A stretch of DNA of 37,317 bases from the NCBI GenBank assembly GCA_965656185.1, contig CBFHJH010000018.1, forward strand, positions 1-37,317. Reading direction: 5' to 3'. The position numbers and the translations under genes were made by a program. Of the stretch, positions 24,538-31,160 are shown one piece after another. Within the stretch, counting starts at the first letter, position 1, and every line of letters begins with the position of its first letter. Source of the DNA: Croceimicrobium sp965656185 (GTDB lineage: Bacteria > Bacteroidota > Bacteroidia > Flavobacteriales > Schleiferiaceae). A model generated the notes under the pieces. That model was not told where the DNA came from. It did not search any database and saw nothing but the letters and a program-made list of their open reading frames with translations.

Positions 24538-25092
24538 ATGGAAGATATCGATTTGATCATTAATGAGGCGGCCGATAGCATGAAAAAGTCTATCGTGCAT
24601 CTCGAAAAAGAATTGTTGAAGATCCGCGCCGGTCGCGCCAACCCCGCTAACTTAGAAGGGGTAATGGTGGAGTACTATGGAGCGATGACACCACTTTCGC
24701 AAGTGGCCAATGTATCTACCCCAGATGCCCGTACCTTATCGGTGCAGCCATGGGAAAAGGGCTTGATACCTGATATTGAGAAAGCCATACTCACGGCAAA
24801 TTTGGGTTTAAATCCGCAGAACAACGGCGAGTTGGTGATCATCAATATTCCACCGCTCACGGAGGAACGCAGACGTGAATTGGTTAAGCGGGCTAAAAGC
24901 GAAGGCGAAGAGGCTAAGATCTCTATTCGTAATGCGCGAAAGGACGCCAATGATATGCTTAAAGATCTCGACGGCATTAGTGAGGACCTGATCAAAGACG
25001 CCGAGGAACGAGTGCAAAATATAACCAACAAGAATGTGGCTAAAGTGGATGATGTTATTCAGCACAAGGAGGCCGACATCATGAAGGTTTGA
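24538..25092 (+). CDS. frr: Ribosome recycling factor
   Basis: Complete RRF, 184 aa, with the long helical bundle and signature KIRAGRANPANLEGVMVEYYG near residue 30 and the ERRRELVKRAKSEGEEAK helix. With EF-G it splits post-termination ribosomes. It is the last gene of the pyrH-frr unit, with a terminator hairpin immediately downstream. Confidence 0.97.
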   Translation: MEDIDLIINEAADSMKKSIVHLEKELLKIRAGRANPANLEGVMVEYYGAMTPLSQVANVSTPDARTLSVQPWEKGLIPDIEKAILTANLGLNPQNNGELVIINIPPLTEERRRELVKRAKSEGEEAKISIRNARKDANDMLKDLDGISEDLIKDAEERVQNITNKNVAKVDDVIQHKEADIMKV

Positions 25093-25111
25093 TCATTGAT
25101 GAAAGAAATAG

Positions 25112-25138
25112 AAAGGAGCTCAAAGGGCTCCTTTTTTT
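25112..25138. terminator. Terminator shared by frr and rsmI
   Basis: Stem AAAGGAGC (25112-25119) with GCTCCTTT (25127-25134), loop of 7, then a T run to 25138. The rsmI stop codon (25137-25139) lies in the T run, so the convergent genes share it. The minus-strand version has a weaker U-tract. Confidence 0.88.
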
Positions 25139-25811
25139 ATGTCTTGCCGCCAATACAGAGTACAAATTCGCCTTTCGGCGGATGATTCTTGACGAAATCT
25201 GCTAATTCGGCCAAGCTGCCGCGACGGGTTTCTTCGAACTTTTTAGAGATTTCTCTAGAGTAAGTGGCAGGACGATCTGGTCCTAGGTGCTCGGCTAAAT
25301 CACTAAAAGTTCGGGCTAAACGATGTGGAGATTCATAAAGGATGATGGTTCTTTCCTCCTCCGCCAGTTTTTTCAACTTAGTTTGGCGACCCTTCTTTAC
25401 CGGTAGAAAACCTTCAAAGCAAAAGTTATGGGCCGCAAGCCCACTGTTTACCAGAGCTGGAACAAAGGCGGTAGCTCCCGGTAGACTGATCACTTCAATG
25501 CCCCCTTCAATTGCGGCGCGCACCATTAAAAAGCCAGGATCCGATACGGCTGGGGTGCCGGCATCACTAATTAGAGCAATGCTTTGTCCAGCTTGCAGTG
25601 CCTCCCTATATTGTTCTACCACCTTATGCTCGTTGTGCATGTGGAAAGGGCGTAGATTTCCCTCGATCTCAAAATGCCTTAGCAGTTTACCACTGGTGCG
25701 AGTGTCCTCCGCCAATATCACATCAGCCTCTTTGAGGATGCGAATGGCCCTAAAGCTCATGTCTTCTAGGTTACCGATTGGGGTGGGTACGATGTAAAGA
25801 ATGCCAGACAT
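25137..25811 (-). CDS. rsmI: 16S rRNA 2'-O-ribose C1402 methyltransferase RsmI
   Basis: A 224-aa RsmI, shorter than the ~280 aa of proteobacterial enzymes and without their C-terminal extension. LYIVPTPIGNLEDMSFRAI opens the protein; AEDTRTSGKLL and LISDAGTPAVSDPG are the tetrapyrrole-methylase-fold SAM site, and YESPHRLARTF is conserved. It methylates the ribose of C1402 in the decoding centre. Its start abuts the stop of the alkyltransferase-like gene with no gap, and trmB lies beyond, so the three form one operon in which two members modify RNA. Confidence 0.95.
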   Translation of the reverse strand: MSGILYIVPTPIGNLEDMSFRAIRILKEADVILAEDTRTSGKLLRHFEIEGNLRPFHMHNEHKVVEQYREALQAGQSIALISDAGTPAVSDPGFLMVRAAIEGGIEVISLPGATAFVPALVNSGLAAHNFCFEGFLPVKKGRQTKLKKLAEEERTIILYESPHRLARTFSDLAEHLGPDRPATYSREISKKFEETRRGSLAELADFVKNHPPKGEFVLCIGGKT

Positions 25812-26147
25812 TTAAAACTGATTAGGATCAAGATGGTCGATAGGGTCCCATAAAAACTCTTGGAAGTTTTGTACTTGGTCGTCTTGAATGAGAAGTCCTT
25901 CGTTTTCTAAGAGTTCCTGCATCATGGTTGAGCTACCAAAATAATGTTTTCCGCTAAGCATACCTAGGCGATTAACTACCCGGTGAGCCGGAACCCCTTT
26001 TTCATTAAAGCTTTGGTTCATGGCGTATCCAACCATTCTGGCCGATCTTGGGGCGCCTAAAAATTTAGCAATGGCTCCGTAGGAACAAACTTTTCCTTCG
26101 GGGATATGCCGGCAAACCGCGTAAACTCTTTGGTAAAAGTCACTCAA
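25812..26147 (-). CDS. Alkyltransferase-like protein (MGMT family, no catalytic Cys)
   Basis: A 111-aa protein with the DNA-binding domain of O6-alkylguanine transferases (IPEGKVCSYGAIAKFLG, then SARMVGYAMN). The active-site motif PCHRV is here PAHRV (residues 53-57), so the acceptor Cys is Ala54 and no alkyl transfer is possible. This defines the ATL group, which binds alkylated bases and feeds them to nucleotide-excision repair. The C-terminal ~30 residues are acidic. It overlaps the end of trmB by 8 nt and abuts rsmI. The pairing with rRNA/tRNA methylases may be just operon convenience. Confidence 0.92.
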   Translation of the reverse strand: MSDFYQRVYAVCRHIPEGKVCSYGAIAKFLGAPRSARMVGYAMNQSFNEKGVPAHRVVNRLGMLSGKHYFGSSTMMQELLENEGLLIQDDQVQNFQEFLWDPIDHLDPNQF

Positions 26148-26814
26148 AACTGAAACGAATGTAGGTGATAGTTTTACCCTTTCCCCTGAAAAGGCTTTCG
26201 TAGTGGGTTTGCACTTCTTGTAAAATGCTTTCCTCGCCTTTCTTCAATTGCTTATCGATGTCGTGCATGGCTTTGTGGACCTTCAAACCTTTTAGTTGCA
26301 ATATGCCAATGGTATAACCGTGTAAAAACTCGCTGTCGGTCTTTAAGTGCACGATTCCTGTGGGTTTAAGGATCTCTTGGTAGCGGGCGAGGAAATCGGG
26401 ATGGGTTAAGCGGTGTTTTATGCGGGTATGCTTGATTTGCGGGTCGGGAAAGGTGATCCAGATCTCGCTTATTTCATTCGCCTCAAAGCACTGGTCGATC
26501 AATTCGATTTGCGTGCGCAGAAAGGCTACATTTTTAAGGCCTCTCTCTTCTGCTTCTTTGGCTCCATACCAAATACGAGCCCCTTTTATATCTATCCCAA
26601 TGTAATTTACCTCTGGATTTCGACGGGCCAAGGCCAGGGTGTACTCTCCTTTACCGCAACCTAGTTCCAGTACAATGGGTTTGTCGTTACCAAAGAGCTC
26701 CTTGCCCCATTTCCCTTTAAGCTTAAGGCCTGCCAAAACTTCTTGTCGGCTAGGCTCTATTACGTGCCTCATGGCTGCATTTTCTTCGAAACGCTGTAGT
26801 TTTTTTCTTGCCAT
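26140..26814 (-). CDS. trmB: tRNA (guanine-N7)-methyltransferase
   Basis: A 224-aa TrmB. The SAM motif ELGCGKGEYTLALARRNP, the IGIDIKGARIW strand and FPDPQIKHTRIKHRLTHPDF (the FPDPWxKxRHxKRR-type signature) identify it. It forms m7G46 in tRNA variable loops. The promoter -7 box lies 4 nt before the ATG, giving an almost leaderless message. It is first in the trmB-ATL-rsmI operon and divergent from the glycosyltransferase gene. Confidence 0.95.
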   Translation of the reverse strand: MARKKLQRFEENAAMRHVIEPSRQEVLAGLKLKGKWGKELFGNDKPIVLELGCGKGEYTLALARRNPEVNYIGIDIKGARIWYGAKEAEERGLKNVAFLRTQIELIDQCFEANEISEIWITFPDPQIKHTRIKHRLTHPDFLARYQEILKPTGIVHLKTDSEFLHGYTIGILQLKGLKVHKAMHDIDKQLKKGEESILQEVQTHYESLFRGKGKTITYIRFSFE

Positions 26815-26818
26815 GGGG

Positions 26819-26826
26819 CAAAATTA
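26819..26826 (-). promoter_or_regulatory. -7 box of the trmB operon
   Basis: TAATTTTG on the minus strand, a perfect TAnnTTTG, four bases from the trmB ATG. The message is probably leaderless or nearly so. Confidence 0.65.
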
Positions 26827-26854
26827 ATTGATTGCCATTTCAGAACTTGCGGCA

Positions 26855-27889
26855 ATGGCAAAAAGAATCCTATATGGGGTATTAAATTGGGGCTTAAGTC
26901 ATGCCACCAGAAGCAAAGTTGTAATAGAGAACTTTCTCCATGCAGGATATTCACCAGTAATTGCTTCCGATGGATTAGCCCTAGATTATTTAAGATCTGA
27001 GTTTCCTTCTTTGGAGTTTCGTGAGCTCAGGTCGTATCAAATACGCTATAATAGCTCAAACTTTCAATTGCCTAGTATCCTAGCTTCTTTACCAGCGATG
27101 GCAATGGCGGCTATGGCTGAAAAGAAGGCCGCCCAGCAAATGATCGAGGAGCTGGCGCCAGTAGGAGTTGTATCTGACAATAGGTTAGGTTTTTACCATC
27201 CGAAGGTGCCCTCAGTTTTTATAACTAATCAACTTAACCCAGAGGCATCCTTTCTTTCAAAGCCAGCAGCTTGGGCACATCGCCTTTATTACCGGAAGTT
27301 CGATGAAGTCTGGGTGCATGATACTCCAGAAGCTAGCATTACAGGCAAACTTAACCAGAGTAATTACAGTCGATTGAAGTTCATGGGGGTCCATTCGGCT
27401 TTAAAGCCAAAGCAGGGCTTAGAAAAAAACATTTTGATTGTACTAAGCGGACCGGAACCGCAGCGTAGTATATTGGAGGAGCGATTGTTGAAGCAAATCG
27501 TAGATGTTCGGCGTGATTTTGTCCTAGTGCGAGGTACAAAGAAGGAGTTTCTTGGGAATTATCCTTCAAATCTGAAGGTCTTCGATTTTATCGGTGCGGA
27601 GCAAATGCAGGTATTGATGGCAGAAGCTGAATTGGTGATTTCCCGCAGTGGGCACGGCTCATTGATAGATTATTATTGCTTAGGGAAAAAGGCACTTTTA
27701 ATTCCGACTCCCGGTCAAACTGAACAGGAATACCTCGCACGATACCATCGAGATAAAGGCCTTTTATATGCCGTTAAGCAAAATAAGCTTGACCTTAAGC
27801 GAGATCTAGAATTAGCTCTTTCATGTCCTGGATTTCCTGGCAAAATTAAAGCCTTCGATCGAGAGCTTTTTAACCTTTTTTCAAAGTGA
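26855..27889 (+). CDS. GT-B glycosyltransferase-like protein (MurG/family 28-like)
   Basis: A 344-aa protein. The ATG at 26855 gives MAKRILYGVLNWGLSHATRS, matching the glycine-rich opening of these enzymes; an upstream TTG frame start (26828) is unlikely. Two Rossmann halves are seen: an N-terminal acceptor half, then from ~190 NILIVLSGPEPQRS and a donor half with VISRSGHGSLIDYYCLGKKA and PTPGQTEQEYLARY, typical of family 28 C-terminal domains that bind a nucleotide-sugar. The substrate is unknown; a lipid- or cell-wall-linked glycosylation is plausible. Its 3' end overlaps the convergent histidine kinase gene by 20 nt. Confidence 0.82.
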   Translation: MAKRILYGVLNWGLSHATRSKVVIENFLHAGYSPVIASDGLALDYLRSEFPSLEFRELRSYQIRYNSSNFQLPSILASLPAMAMAAMAEKKAAQQMIEELAPVGVVSDNRLGFYHPKVPSVFITNQLNPEASFLSKPAAWAHRLYYRKFDEVWVHDTPEASITGKLNQSNYSRLKFMGVHSALKPKQGLEKNILIVLSGPEPQRSILEERLLKQIVDVRRDFVLVRGTKKEFLGNYPSNLKVFDFIGAEQMQVLMAEAELVISRSGHGSLIDYYCLGKKALLIPTPGQTEQEYLARYHRDKGLLYAVKQNKLDLKRDLELALSCPGFPGKIKAFDRELFNLFSK

Positions 27890-28916
27890 AAGAAAAGGTA
27901 GACCCTTTGTTTTCACTACTGCGCACATTGATGGTTTGCTTATGCCCCTCAATAATGTGTTTTACGATAGATAGGCCAAGGCCAGTGCCTCCAGCGTCGC
28001 GACTACGGCTTTTATCCACGCGGTAAAATCTTTCAAAAACTCGGGGTAGGTCTTCTTGAGGGATGCCTACACCGTCATCATTAACTTCGATCAAAATATG
28101 GGCGTCCATATCAAAAAAGTGAACTTCCACTTTGCCGTTCTCGTTGCCGTATTTAATAGCATTACCAATAAGATTGATCAGCACCTGCTCTATTTTGGCC
28201 CGGTCGGCACTTACCCAAAGAGGGCGATCGCCATCTTTGATGGTCTTGAACTGGATTTTTTTCTTTTTGCTGTTATCCTCGAGTAATTCGAAAACATCAC
28301 CGACCAATTCAATAATATCGAAACGCCCATAGTTAACCTGCATACGATCTGATTCTAAGGCGGCGATAACTTCAAGATCCTCGATAATGTTGATCATACG
28401 GTCTACCGACTTATTTGCTCTTTTGAGGTAGCGTCGGTTGATCTCTTGATCGTCGATTGCACCGTCTAAAAGGGTGAGTAAGTAACCTTGGATATTAAAA
28501 ATGGGTGTTTTTAGCTCGTGTGAAATATTTCCGATGAACTCGCGGCGGAAGTTTTCACGTTCTCTTAATTCGGCAATTTCGTTGCGGTTCTGAGTAGCCC
28601 ATTCGGAAACTTCCCGGGTGACTAGATCTAAATCGGTCGATCGGGCCAATTCACTTTCTTCGCTTTCGGTGCCGATCTTTAATTCGTGGATATTTTTATA
28701 AATGATCTTAACCTTGGCGTAAATGAATTGCTCTACTCCAAGACGGATCAAAAAGAAGGAAATGGCAGATATTAAGGCGCTTAGAGCGAGAGGAAGGTAG
28801 GCAGGAACGTATTCACTTACGTAGATCGACCGGAAAGTGGTAAGGGCCGAAAAAGTGACCATACCAATGATGAGCGCTAAGATGAATGCTAATGTTCCCG
28901 GTTTATCAAATCGCAT
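27870..28916 (-). CDS. Sensor histidine kinase, PhoR-like
   Basis: A 348-aa kinase with two N-terminal membrane helices (~8-28 and ~40-60) separated by only ~12 residues, a cytoplasmic linker with coiled-coil character, HisKA with ISHELKTP (His133), the N-box LINLIGNAIKYG and the G-boxes DDGVGIPQED and GGTGLGLSIVKH. The short periplasmic loop means it does not sense a ligand outside directly; PhoR kinases read phosphate status through the Pst/PhoU complex, which would fit. No pst or phoU gene is in the window. Its start shares one nucleotide with the stop of the response regulator gene (TAATG), so they are translationally coupled. Confidence 0.9.
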   Translation of the reverse strand: MRFDKPGTLAFILALIIGMVTFSALTTFRSIYVSEYVPAYLPLALSALISAISFFLIRLGVEQFIYAKVKIIYKNIHELKIGTESEESELARSTDLDLVTREVSEWATQNRNEIAELRERENFRREFIGNISHELKTPIFNIQGYLLTLLDGAIDDQEINRRYLKRANKSVDRMINIIEDLEVIAALESDRMQVNYGRFDIIELVGDVFELLEDNSKKKKIQFKTIKDGDRPLWVSADRAKIEQVLINLIGNAIKYGNENGKVEVHFFDMDAHILIEVNDDGVGIPQEDLPRVFERFYRVDKSRSRDAGGTGLGLSIVKHIIEGHKQTINVRSSENKGSTFSFTLKKG

Positions 28917-29602
28917 TAAGCTTCAAATTTATAGCCAACCCCTTTTACGGTTTTAATGTATTTATCGCTGATTTTCTCGCGGAGTTTACGGATATGTACA
29001 TCAATGGTACGGCCGCCTACCACTACTTCATTTCCCCAAATCTTATCCAAGATCTCGTCGCGGTGAAAAACTTTGCCCGGACGAGAGATTAATAGACTAA
29101 GTAATTCGAACTCCTTGCGGGGAAGGTCCAGTTTTTTGCCCTTGTAGCTAACTTGGTATTTATCCAAATCAATGCTAAGATTACCAAATTCTTGGGTGCT
29201 GCCTTCCGCGCTTTTACTTTGTCCGTAGCGACGTAAAAGTGCCTTGATCCGACTGATTAATACTTTTGGTTTGATCGGTTTGGTAATGTAGTCATCCGCA
29301 CCAGCGTCGAATCCCGCTACCTGACTGTAATCCTCTCCACGAGCAGTGAGAAATGCAATTAAAGTATCTTCTAACTTGGGCGTGTTTCTAATTTGATCAC
29401 AAGTTTCGATACCGTCCATCCCTGGCATCATAACGTCTAATAAGATCAAATGTGGCTTTTCTTTCTTGGCTTTTTTTAGTCCTTCTTCTCCATTAGAAGC
29501 GGTGCTAACATTAAAGCCTTCCTTTTTCAGGTTGTAACCAACAAACTCGAGGATATCCGGTTCGTCGTCTACTAATAGAATACTGTAATCGCTGTTATTC
29601 AT
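28916..29602 (-). CDS. OmpR/PhoB-family response regulator
   Basis: A 228-aa regulator: a receiver domain (1-~120) with acidic pocket Asp12/Asp13, phospho-acceptor Asp56 in LLDVMMPGMDG, the Thr of FLTARG and Lys of DYITKPIKP, then a winged-helix DNA-binding domain with the recognition helix GRTIDVHIRKLREKI and the wing TVKGVGYKF. OmpR-family dimers bind tandem direct repeats about 10-11 bp apart, the spacing seen in the region upstream. I take the ATG at 29602; an ATG at 29611 adds three residues. The longer frame to 29668 would cross the promoter box at 29628-29635. PhoB is the best guess, from context. Confidence 0.9.
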   Translation of the reverse strand: MNNSDYSILLVDDEPDILEFVGYNLKKEGFNVSTASNGEEGLKKAKKEKPHLILLDVMMPGMDGIETCDQIRNTPKLEDTLIAFLTARGEDYSQVAGFDAGADDYITKPIKPKVLISRIKALLRRYGQSKSAEGSTQEFGNLSIDLDKYQVSYKGKKLDLPRKEFELLSLLISRPGKVFHRDEILDKIWGNEVVVGGRTIDVHIRKLREKISDKYIKTVKGVGYKFEA

Positions 29603-29627
29603 TTTAAGCATCTTAGTAAGTGCTCGC

Positions 29628-29635
29628 CAAAAATA
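29628..29635 (-). promoter_or_regulatory. -7 box of the two-component operon
   Basis: TATTTTTG on the minus strand, a perfect TAnnTTTG, 25 nt before the regulator's ATG. It lies within ~30 nt of a CTTAACA heptamer (29661-29667), compatible with autoregulation. Confidence 0.65.
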
Positions 29636-29660
29636 GACATAAAGCCTATCGCATTTGCTG

Positions 29661-29757
29661 CTTAACAATTCGTTAAATTAAAAGAATCATTTGGATAAGG
29701 CAATTAAGGCATGTAATTATTTGTTATGCAAACACTTACCAATGTTAAGTCTTAACA
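29661..29757. promoter_or_regulatory. CTTAACA heptamers and dyad between regulator and lipoprotein genes
   Basis: CTTAACA at 29661-29667, with a degenerate TTAA copy 11 nt on (29672-29678), and a perfect dyad TGTTAAG-T-CTTAACA at 29743-29757 (7 + 1 + 7). They lie between the divergent regulator and lipoprotein genes and could serve either. Cyanobacterial and Bacillus Pho boxes have similar TTAAC cores; the identity of the binding protein is inferred. Confidence 0.5.
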
Positions 29758-29785
29758 TGAGGCATTTTTGAGCCTTTGTTCTATT

Positions 29786-29831
29786 CTTCAAACTGGCTTA
29801 ACATCGACTTAACAAAACCCCCTTTCCTTTG
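29786..29831 (+). promoter_or_regulatory. Pho-box-like tandem repeat and promoter of the lipoprotein gene
   Basis: Three heptamers in 11-bp register: CTTCAAA (29786-29792), CTTAACA (29797-29803) and CTTAACA (29808-29814), separated by 4 nt each. A one-mismatch -7 box TTCCTTTG (29824-29831) comes 9 nt after the last heptamer. No TTTG is present at -33; the heptamers cover that position. Start of translation is 27 nt after the box. Confidence 0.6.
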
Positions 29832-29858
29832 CTGGCAACAAATAACATTATTTCTCCG

Positions 29859-31085
29859 ATGAAAAAATTCAAATTATTCGCAATGGCTGCTTTCGCAGCA
29901 ATCGCTTTTACTTCATGTGACGACACTGAGCCTACTGATGTTGTTGATCCATCTGTCAACATAGTGGCTAAGTCAGGTTCTATTACAGCCGACGAAACTT
30001 GGTCTAAAGACAATATTTACCGTCTAGACGGTCGTGTTATCGTAGAAGGTGGAGCTACCCTTACTATCGAAGAAGGAACTATTATCAAAGCTTCTCCTGG
30101 TTCAGGTGCCTTCGCTTCTGCGCTTATCATTAGCCGTAACGGTATGATCAACGCTCAAGGAACGGCTACCGAGCCTATCATCTTTACTACTCTTGCTGAT
30201 GATATCGAGCCAGGAATGATCGCTTCTCCAAATATGGACCCTACTAATAACGGTCTTTGGGGTGGAGTTATCATCTTAGGTGAGGCTCAGATCTCTGCTC
30301 AGAACGAAAACGATCAGGACGTATCTGAATTACAGATCGAAGGTATTCCTACTTCAGTAGATGCTTTATACGGTGGTAACAACGATGCTGATAATAGCGG
30401 TGTTTTCTCTTATGTTTCTATTCGTCACGGTGGTGCTAACATTGGTGATGGAAACGAGATCAACGGCCTTACTATGGGTGGTGTTGGTACTGGTACTACT
30501 ATCGATCACATCGAAATCGTTGCTAACCAAGACGACGGTATCGAGTGGTTCGGTGGTTCTGTAAATGCTAGCAACTTATTAGTTTGGAACTGTGGTGATG
30601 ACGGTTTAGATACTGACCAAGACTGGATCGGTACTGCTAACGATTTCATCATCGTTGCTCCTGACGGATCAGCTTTCGAATTAGACGGACCAGAAGGAAA
30701 CTTGAACCGTGGAACTCACCAGTTCAACGACGGTACAGTTTACGCTGGATCAGCAATTGCTAGCTTAATCGATTGGGATGGCAATACTAATGCTGGTGTT
30801 AACAACGTATTCTTCTTCGGTTTGGATTCGGATTACGGTTATATCGCCGAAGATCCAGCAAACGATATCGCCGAGTTTTCTCCTTTCGCTTCTTTCGGTG
30901 GCGACGGAACTGGAAACACGGCTAACCTTCGTGTGTTGTTAAACGGTCAAGCTTTAGACGACTTATTCGAAACTACTGCTCCAGCTTCTGTTACTGAAGC
31001 TACTAGCAATAACTTCGGTCACACTGGTAGTTATGGTTGGACTTGGGCTTCTGTTTCAGGTTCATTAAGCTCTTTAGGATTGTAA
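29859..31085 (+). CDS. Beta-helix surface lipoprotein, probably highly expressed
   Basis: A 408-aa lipoprotein (ATG at 29859; signal ending FTSC, Cys20) followed by an acidic linker and a right-handed beta-helix-like domain with repeated short strands and turns (GRVIVEGGATLTIEEGTII, IISRNGMINAQGTATEPIIF, then Asn/Asp/Gly-rich turns such as NQDDGIEWFGGS and NCGDDGLDTDQDW). It ends in LSSLGL. Related proteins are sometimes mislabelled 'multidrug transporter'. Codons are strongly biased to the set used in the ribosomal protein genes here (GGT, GCT, AAC, ATC, CGT), suggesting abundant protein. It precedes a TonB receptor, from which it is separated by a strong terminator-like hairpin. The frame start at the TTG at 29829 lies in the promoter and is rejected. 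Confidence 0.85.
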   Translation: MKKFKLFAMAAFAAIAFTSCDDTEPTDVVDPSVNIVAKSGSITADETWSKDNIYRLDGRVIVEGGATLTIEEGTIIKASPGSGAFASALIISRNGMINAQGTATEPIIFTTLADDIEPGMIASPNMDPTNNGLWGGVIILGEAQISAQNENDQDVSELQIEGIPTSVDALYGGNNDADNSGVFSYVSIRHGGANIGDGNEINGLTMGGVGTGTTIDHIEIVANQDDGIEWFGGSVNASNLLVWNCGDDGLDTDQDWIGTANDFIIVAPDGSAFELDGPEGNLNRGTHQFNDGTVYAGSAIASLIDWDGNTNAGVNNVFFFGLDSDYGYIAEDPANDIAEFSPFASFGGDGTGNTANLRVLLNGQALDDLFETTAPASVTEATSNNFGHTGSYGWTWASVSGSLSSLGL

Positions 31086-31108
31086 TCTACTTCGACATAA
31101 ACTACATC

Positions 31109-31140
31109 AAAGCTTGCCTCCAAAAGAGGCAAGCTTTTCT
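31109..31140 (+). terminator. Strong terminator/attenuator between lipoprotein and TonB receptor
   Basis: Perfect 12-pair stem AAAGCTTGCCTC (31109-31120) with GAGGCAAGCTTT (31126-31137), loop CAAAA, then TTCTTC. Only 21 nt later the receptor starts, with no separate consensus promoter seen between, so partial read-through probably sets a high lipoprotein to low receptor ratio. Confidence 0.85.
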
Positions 31141-31160
31141 TCATTTTTAGCATTTTTTTT

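Noticed and set aside
29829..29858. Upstream TTG start for the beta-helix lipoprotein
   Set aside because: The TTG lies inside the -7 box, and the signal peptide begins at the ATG at 29859.
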